64,000 nucleotides of DNA from Rahnella sp. AA (GTDB lineage: Bacteria > Pseudomonadota > Gammaproteobacteria > Enterobacterales > Enterobacteriaceae): NCBI RefSeq assembly GCF_002834385.1, contig NZ_PITQ01000007.1:186001-250000 (forward strand). Reading direction: 5' to 3'. The position numbers and the translations under genes are program-made. The notes under the pieces are model-generated. The model was not told where the DNA came from. It saw only the letters and a list, made by a program, of their open reading frames with translations, and searched no databases. Positions within the stretch are counted from its first letter, which is position 1; every line of letters starts with the position of its first letter. Below are positions 59,625 to 64,000 of the stretch, one piece after another.

Positions 59625-60449
59625 TTACAGCCCTTTAGCCGGATCCGGCCCCAGGCGCTGCTCTTTATCCAGTTTGGTGACTTCCGCCAGTTCTTCTTTC
59701 TCGAGCTTGAAATCAAACACATCGAAGTTTTCACGAATGCGTTTTGGCGTGACGGATTTAGGGATAACAATCAGCCCGTTGTCCAGATGCCAGCGGATGA
59801 CAATCTGCGCAGGGGTTTTGTTGTATTTCTCGGCCAGTTTCTGAATCAGAGGCTGATCAAACACGCCTTCGCCGCCCTGTGCCAGCGGGCTCCAGGATTC
59901 GGTGGCGATGGTGTGGGTGGCGTTCCAGGCGTGTAACTGGCGCTGTTGCATCAGCGGGTGCAGCTCAATCTGATTCACCACCGGGAAAATGCCGGTTTCA
60001 TCTTTCAGCTTTTGCAAATGTTCCAGCGGGAAATTACAGACGCCGACGCTTTTCGCCAGCCCCTGTTCTTTCAGTTTCAGCAGCGCTTTCCACGCATCGA
60101 CATAATGGCCCTGCGCTGGCTGCGGCCAGTGGATCAGGTACAAATCAACGTAATCAGTTCTCAGCTTTTTAAGGCTGGTTTCCAGCGCTTTTGGCGCATT
60201 CAGCTGATCGTCATTCCACAGTTTGGTGGTAATAAACAGCTCTTCGCGGGGAACGAGATTGGCGGCAATCGCTTCGCCGACGCCTTCCTCGTTTTTGTAG
60301 ATAGCGGCCGTATCGATGTGACGGTAGCCGGTTTCAATGGCCGTTTTCACCGCGCTGGTGGCTTCCTGATTACTGGCTTTCCATACGCCAAGTCCTAACT
60401 GAGGCATCAGGTTGCCATCGTGAAGTTTAATGATGGGTTGCGTTGCCAT
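59625..60449 (-). CDS. dkgA: 2,5-diketo-D-gluconate / methylglyoxal reductase (aldo-keto reductase)
   Basis: A 274-residue AKR5-type reductase that uses NADPH on 2,5-diketogluconate, methylglyoxal and beta-keto esters. The catalytic tetrad residues are visible in RHIDTAAIYKNE near 43-54 (Asp, Tyr), TTKLWND near 74 (Lys) and YLIHWPQP near 106 (His). The C-terminal IPKSVTPKRIREN binds NADPH. AAGGAGAACC precedes the ATG. It follows the ahr-like gene on the same strand, as dkgA follows yqhD in E. coli. Confidence 0.94.
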   Translation of the reverse strand: MATQPIIKLHDGNLMPQLGLGVWKASNQEATSAVKTAIETGYRHIDTAAIYKNEEGVGEAIAANLVPREELFITTKLWNDDQLNAPKALETSLKKLRTDYVDLYLIHWPQPAQGHYVDAWKALLKLKEQGLAKSVGVCNFPLEHLQKLKDETGIFPVVNQIELHPLMQQRQLHAWNATHTIATESWSPLAQGGEGVFDQPLIQKLAEKYNKTPAQIVIRWHLDNGLIVIPKSVTPKRIRENFDVFDFKLEKEELAEVTKLDKEQRLGPDPAKGL

Positions 60450-60470
60450 GAGGTTCTCCTTTCAGGGCAG

Positions 60471-60494
60471 GGTGCCCGCCGCAAAACACGGGCA
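60471..60494 (-). repeat. Intercistronic hairpin before dkgA
   Basis: GTGCCCG and CGGGCAC form a 7-bp stem over a 10-base loop in the 125-base gap between the ahr-like gene and dkgA, shortly before the dkgA ribosome site. It could affect differential expression. Confidence 0.5.
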
Positions 60495-60574
60495 CAGGGT
60501 AGGGAAGGCTTCAGCCTGACGTTAAGTCTAGTTAACGAAACGTCATCTTGCTGAGCAGGCTACTTATTTTATTT

Positions 60575-61615
60575 TTAAGCATTCATGTCCAGCACAACGC
60601 GGTAGCGTGCTTTACCGTCATGCAGGTGCGAGACGGCATCATTAATTTTGCTCAGCGGGAAATGCTCAACCTGCGGTGTAATCTGGTGGCGAGCGCAAAA
60701 CGCCAGCATATCGGCCAGACGTGAAGGGGAACCGGTTGGAGAACCGGAAACCTCAGCTTGCTTGCTGATAAGCGCAATGACGTGCAGGGGAACGGCTTCC
60801 GGCACGACGCCGACAAAGTGCAGACGACCTTTCGGTGCAAGTGCGCCAAGAATTGCGTCCCAGTCGAGTGATGCGTTGGCGGTCACCATAATGAAATCCA
60901 GCTGACCGGCAATTTTCTTCAGGTCTTCGCTGTCTCGGGTCGCGATCACACGGTGTGCGCCGAGCGAGAGCGCTTCATCACGTTTTGCCAGGGATGAGGT
61001 AAATGCCGTGACTTCGCAGCCCCACGCATTCAAAAAGCGTAACGCCATATGCCCCAGACCGCCGATACCGACGACACCCACGCGGTGCGTTGGCAACACA
61101 CCGAACTGCAACAGCGGGTTAAACACGGTGATGCCGCCGCAGAACAACGGGCCAGCGCTGGTGATATCAACACCCTCCGGCAGCGGAATGGCCCATGCCC
61201 AGTGGCTGCGGATACGGTCGGCAAAACCACCGTGGTGCCCGATAATTGTGGCTTCGACGTCGTGGCAAAGATGCTGGTCCCCAGACATACACGGGTGGCA
61301 ATGCATACAACTGCCGCGGTTCCAGCCCACGCCCACAATCTGCCCGACTTTCAGCCCTTTATTACGTGCATGGTCACCAATTTTAACGATTTTCCCGACC
61401 ACTTCGTGACCCGGCACAAAAGGATATTGGGTGAAACCCCAGTCGTTATTGAGCATCGAGAGGTCTGAATGACAAACGCCGCAGTAATCAATGGCGACTT
61501 CAATTTCTTCATCGCCGATCGGGCCGGCATCGAACTGGAAAGCTTCAAGCGGCTGATTCGGACCGGCAGCGGCCCAGGCGTTGAACGTATTTTCGGCAGC
61601 GGTAGGTGCAGACAT
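60575..61615 (-). CDS. Zinc-dependent alcohol dehydrogenase / aldehyde reductase, Ahr (YjgB)-like
   Basis: A 346-residue medium-chain dehydrogenase. Catalytic zinc ligands lie in DYCGVCHSDLS near 43-53 and GHE near 69; the structural zinc site is CMHCHPCMSGDQHLC near 103-117. The NADP-binding motif is GIGGLGHMAL near 187. It resembles E. coli Ahr (YjgB), which reduces medium- and long-chain aldehydes. It sits where E. coli has yqhD, an unrelated iron-type enzyme, divergent from yqhC and ahead of dkgA. A similar role under YqhC control is inferred. Confidence 0.88.
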   Translation of the reverse strand: MSAPTAAENTFNAWAAAGPNQPLEAFQFDAGPIGDEEIEVAIDYCGVCHSDLSMLNNDWGFTQYPFVPGHEVVGKIVKIGDHARNKGLKVGQIVGVGWNRGSCMHCHPCMSGDQHLCHDVEATIIGHHGGFADRIRSHWAWAIPLPEGVDITSAGPLFCGGITVFNPLLQFGVLPTHRVGVVGIGGLGHMALRFLNAWGCEVTAFTSSLAKRDEALSLGAHRVIATRDSEDLKKIAGQLDFIMVTANASLDWDAILGALAPKGRLHFVGVVPEAVPLHVIALISKQAEVSGSPTGSPSRLADMLAFCARHQITPQVEHFPLSKINDAVSHLHDGKARYRVVLDMNA

Positions 61616-61673
61616 ACTTTTCTCCTGACGTTGAATATTTTGAAAATTAGGGAGTTATTGAAAAACCGGGCCG

Positions 61674-61693
61674 GTGACAAAAATGTTTGTCAC
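61674..61693. promoter_or_regulatory. Perfect 8-4-8 palindrome, candidate operator
   Basis: GTGACAAAAATGTTTGTCAC is two perfect 8-base arms (GTGACAAA and TTTGTCAC) around four bases. It lies 59 bases before the ahr-like start, in the 296-base gap shared with yqhC. The spacing does not fit CRP or FNR. An unidentified dimeric regulator is likely. Confidence 0.6.
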
Positions 61694-61911
61694 GAACAGC
61701 GTATGAAAGGTGCGTTCATACAGACTAGCAGTTTACTGCGTTTGTGCAGGAAGATACGCCTGCGGAAAGAGGGATTAACTGTAAGAGAAAATCGCAGGGA
61801 AGATGATGCACATTTCTGCCAGAGTCTTGCCTGATCCTGCAAGTCTCTGTAGAAAATGAAACGCCTGTGGCAAAATTAATGCCAGTTTATCGTCTATCCG
61901 GAGCAGGAATA

Positions 61912-62847
61912 ATGGAAAATGTGGACAGCTTGTGCGCCCGTCTGGCGGCAAGGGTGGCGCATCTTAGCGGGAGTAATAAACTCAGTCCGTCGGCGGTGCC
62001 ACAGGTTACGCTGATGTACACCACACGTTACCATCCGCGCCAGCCGGTTTTATACAATCCTGGCGTGGTGATCCTCTTTCAGGGCCGTAAGGTTGGTTAT
62101 CTGGGCAAGAAAACCTTCTCTTATGATCCGCATAATTACCTGATGCTGACCGTTCCGTTGCCGTTTGAATGTGAAACGTTCAGCAGCCCCGAAGAGCCAC
62201 TGGCCGGGATCCAGATCAGCATCGATACGCTGATGTTGCAGGATTTGCTGATGGACATGGGGGATGAAACCGTGGCACGTCAAAAAGAGTCGTCAACCGG
62301 CATCAATTCAGGGGTTCTGGATGACGATATTTTGTGTGCGACCGAGCGTCTTCTGAGCGTTCTGGATAAACCGCTTCACGCCCGCGTGCTGGGGCCGAAG
62401 ATCATCCGCGAAATCCTGTTCTTTATTCTGACCAGTGAAAACGGCGGCGCACTTCAGGCGCTGGTTAACCGCCACACGCATTTTAGCCAGATTGCCAAAT
62501 CCCTGCGCCGCATCGAAGCGCAGTATGCGGATAACCTCAGTGTGGAAGCGCTGGCGAGCGAAGTGAACATGAGTATTTCGGCGTTCCACCACAACTTTAA
62601 AGCGGTGACCAGCACATCACCTTTGCAGTATCTGAAAACCTACCGGCTGCACAAAGCGCGAATGCTGATGATTTATGACGGCGTGAAAGCCAGCGTGGCG
62701 GCGTTACAGGTGGGATATGAAAGCGCATCGCAGTTCAGCCGCGAGTTTAAGCGCTATTTTGGGGTGACGCCGAGCGATGAAATGGCCCGCCTGCGCGAAG
62801 GCAGTTCGGGCGTTTTAGCGCTGGCGGATGTGGCCTTTAAAGCATGA
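61912..62847 (+). CDS. yqhC: AraC-family regulator YqhC
   Basis: A 311-residue regulator with the AraC_N-type sensing domain (about 30-180) and a C-terminal pair of helix-turn-helix motifs (about 205-300; LSVEALASEVNMSISAFHHNFK and VAALQVGYESASQFSREFKRYFG). In E. coli YqhC responds to aldehydes and activates yqhD-dkgA. Here the divergent partner is the zinc-type dehydrogenase with dkgA. GGAGCAGG precedes ATG 61912; the frame extends 15 codons upstream. Its 3' end is 9 bases from the convergent yghB. Confidence 0.9.
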   Translation: MENVDSLCARLAARVAHLSGSNKLSPSAVPQVTLMYTTRYHPRQPVLYNPGVVILFQGRKVGYLGKKTFSYDPHNYLMLTVPLPFECETFSSPEEPLAGIQISIDTLMLQDLLMDMGDETVARQKESSTGINSGVLDDDILCATERLLSVLDKPLHARVLGPKIIREILFFILTSENGGALQALVNRHTHFSQIAKSLRRIEAQYADNLSVEALASEVNMSISAFHHNFKAVTSTSPLQYLKTYRLHKARMLMIYDGVKASVAALQVGYESASQFSREFKRYFGVTPSDEMARLREGSSGVLALADVAFKA

Positions 62848-62856
62848 TTTGCGTGT

Positions 62857-63516
62857 TCAGAAACGGCATTTACGTTTCTTCCACACCACCAGCAATCCAC
62901 CGGCAAGCCCGATAACCAGCAGCAGAACCGGTAAAATCATCAGCCCCGCCATGACCTGATCTTCATGGCGTTTCACCACCGGGATATGACTCAGCGCGAA
63001 GCCCAATGAGATCACCACCCCCACCCACAAAATGGCGCTCAGCCAGTTAAAGAACTGGAAGCGGGCATTGTTCAGGCCGGAGATCCCTGCGATGGTCGGT
63101 AAAAGCGTGCGGACAAACGCCAGAAAACGGCCAACCAGCAGCGCGGTCAGCCCGTGTCGGGTGAACATCTGGTGTGCGCGCTGATGATAATGTGCGGGAA
63201 GCTGTAACAACCAGCCTTTGACCATTTTGGTGTGTCCGAGCCACCGTCCCTGTATGTAGCTCAGCCAGCAGCCGAGGCTGGCGGCAGTCACCAGAATAAT
63301 CATCGTGGGAATGAAGCTCATCACGCCTTTGGCGATGAGCGCACCGGTCAGCAACAGAAGGCTGTCGCCCGGCAGGAAAGAAGCGGGAAGAAGTCCGTTT
63401 TCAAGAAATAGCGTCGTGAACAGTACAGCATAGATAACCCAGAGAAGATTCGGGTCGGCGAGCATACTGAAATCATGCCGCCAGAGTGCATGAAAAATGT
63501 CGCAAATAACTGCCAT
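62857..63516 (-). CDS. yghB: DedA-family membrane protein YghB
   Basis: A 219-residue polytopic inner-membrane protein. It has the DedA signatures [20 protein letters not shown] near 39-58 and [19 protein letters not shown] near 127-145, and a positively charged C-terminal end. The sequence closely follows E. coli YghB, which with YqjA supports membrane potential, Tat export and division and may be an undecaprenyl-phosphate or lipid flippase-like protein. It lies between yqhC and metC as in E. coli. Confidence 0.93.
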   Translation of the reverse strand: MAVICDIFHALWRHDFSMLADPNLLWVIYAVLFTTLFLENGLLPASFLPGDSLLLLTGALIAKGVMSFIPTMIILVTAASLGCWLSYIQGRWLGHTKMVKGWLLQLPAHYHQRAHQMFTRHGLTALLVGRFLAFVRTLLPTIAGISGLNNARFQFFNWLSAILWVGVVISLGFALSHIPVVKRHEDQVMAGLMILPVLLLVIGLAGGLLVVWKKRKCRF

Positions 63517-63616
63517 ATTCTGTCCTGTTGCTAATCATGAAAAACTGTCGCTTGCCAGTGTACCAAGGATCCCTTGTCCGTATGTTGATCTGAGGCGGCT
63601 GTAAAAAGACAGAATA

Positions 63617-63638
63617 CTCCGGCATTAGTTCACCGGAG
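63617..63638 (-). terminator. Hairpin after metC
   Basis: CTCCGG pairs with CCGGAG around a 10-base loop; on the minus strand TATTCTGTCTTTTT follows, which suits a weak terminator of metC. Confidence 0.5.
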
Positions 63639-63731
63639 CTATGTGTAGAGCTTACAGATTATTCTCGTTTTGCGAATGAAAATCCGACAGATACCTTACC
63701 GATCTGCGCGGTGTGTCGCAATCCCTGAGGC

Positions 63732-64000
63732 TCAGGCTGTAGCAATGCGTTCAAAAGCCGCTAAAAGGTCGGCGATCAGGTCATCGCTATTTTCCAGCCC
63801 GATGTGAAGACGCACCAGCGTACCGGCAAAATCGACCGTTTCTGCCGGTCGGATAGCCTGAATTTCTTCCGGCTGATTGGCCAGAACCAGCGATTCAAAA
63901 CCGCCCCAGGAATACGCCATGCTGAAATGTTCGAAGTGATCGAGATAGTCGGAAAGCTGCTGTTTGCTCAGGCGTTGCTTCAGGACAAACGAGAACAAAC
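63732..64000 (-). CDS. metC: Cystathionine beta-lyase, 3' end (partial)
   Basis: The last 89 residues of MetC, a PLP enzyme that makes homocysteine from cystathionine. The fragment contains [28 protein letters not shown] and [19 protein letters not shown], the conserved end of the family with its substrate-binding Arg. The frame is open to the window edge, so the 5' part lies outside. The gene order metC-yghB is the E. coli order. Confidence 0.95.
   Translation of the reverse strand, partial: LFSFVLKQRLSKQQLSDYLDHFEHFSMAYSWGGFESLVLANQPEEIQAIRPAETVDFAGTLVRLHIGLENSDDLIADLLAAFERIATA

Overview
The window is chromosomal DNA of a member of the Enterobacterales. Nearly all of the right-hand 39 kb is a housekeeping backbone in the order known from Escherichia coli: ileX-mug-rpoD-dnaG-rpsU-tsaD-plsY-folB-uppP-cca-ygiM-ygiF-glnE-hldE ... 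ubiK-ribB-ygiD-ygiC-ygiB-tolC-nudF-yqiB-cpdA-yqiA-parE-ygiN-mdaB-parC-plsC-ftsP-dkgA-...-yqhC-yghB-metC. A palindromic repeat of the type common in Yersinia, Serratia and Rahnella lies between dnaG and rpoD, which points to the Yersiniaceae side of the order. I cannot name the genus from sequence alone.

Region 1 (1-24.4 kb) is the accessory part. After the 3' end of gdhA comes one long minus-strand operon of about 20 genes, read from a promoter and a JUMPstart/ops (RfaH) element near 24.1-24.4 kb down to about 0.37 kb. It encodes an O-antigen-type polysaccharide. ManC, ManB, Gmd and Rmd make GDP-D-rhamnose. A WbpM-like dehydratase, a WbpK-like reductase and a WbpL-like phosphoglycosyltransferase would make and load a 6-deoxy-HexNAc (FucNAc or QuiNAc type) primer on undecaprenyl phosphate. 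Several GT4 glycosyltransferases would build the chain, and Wzm/Wzt, an ABC transporter whose Wzt has no carbohydrate-binding domain, would export it. The plan resembles the Pseudomonas D-rhamnan (A-band) pathway with a dedicated primer module. Oddities are a PaaK-like adenylating enzyme, a NodB-like deacetylase, a histidine phosphatase, and a 52-codon ORF that looks like a UDP-GlcNAc 2-epimerase gene with its middle deleted.

Region 2 (24.7-30 kb) holds ileX, mug and the macromolecular synthesis operon rpsU-dnaG-rpoD. Region 3 (30-43 kb) holds tsaD, lipid and folate genes (plsY, folB, uppP), cca, ygiM, ygiF, glnE, hldE and an inserted yjeH-type amino-acid exporter. Region 4 (42.8-51.5 kb) holds ubiK, the FMN-riboswitch-controlled ribB, ygiDCB, tolC with a mar/sox/rob-box candidate, and the nudF-yqiB-cpdA-yqiA operon. 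Region 5 (51.6-59.6 kb) carries topoisomerase IV (parE, parC), the mdaB-ygiN quinone-redox pair, plsC and ftsP. Region 6 (59.6-64 kb) is an aldehyde-detoxification locus in which a zinc-type Ahr-like alcohol dehydrogenase stands where E. coli has yqhD, followed by yghB and the 3' end of metC.
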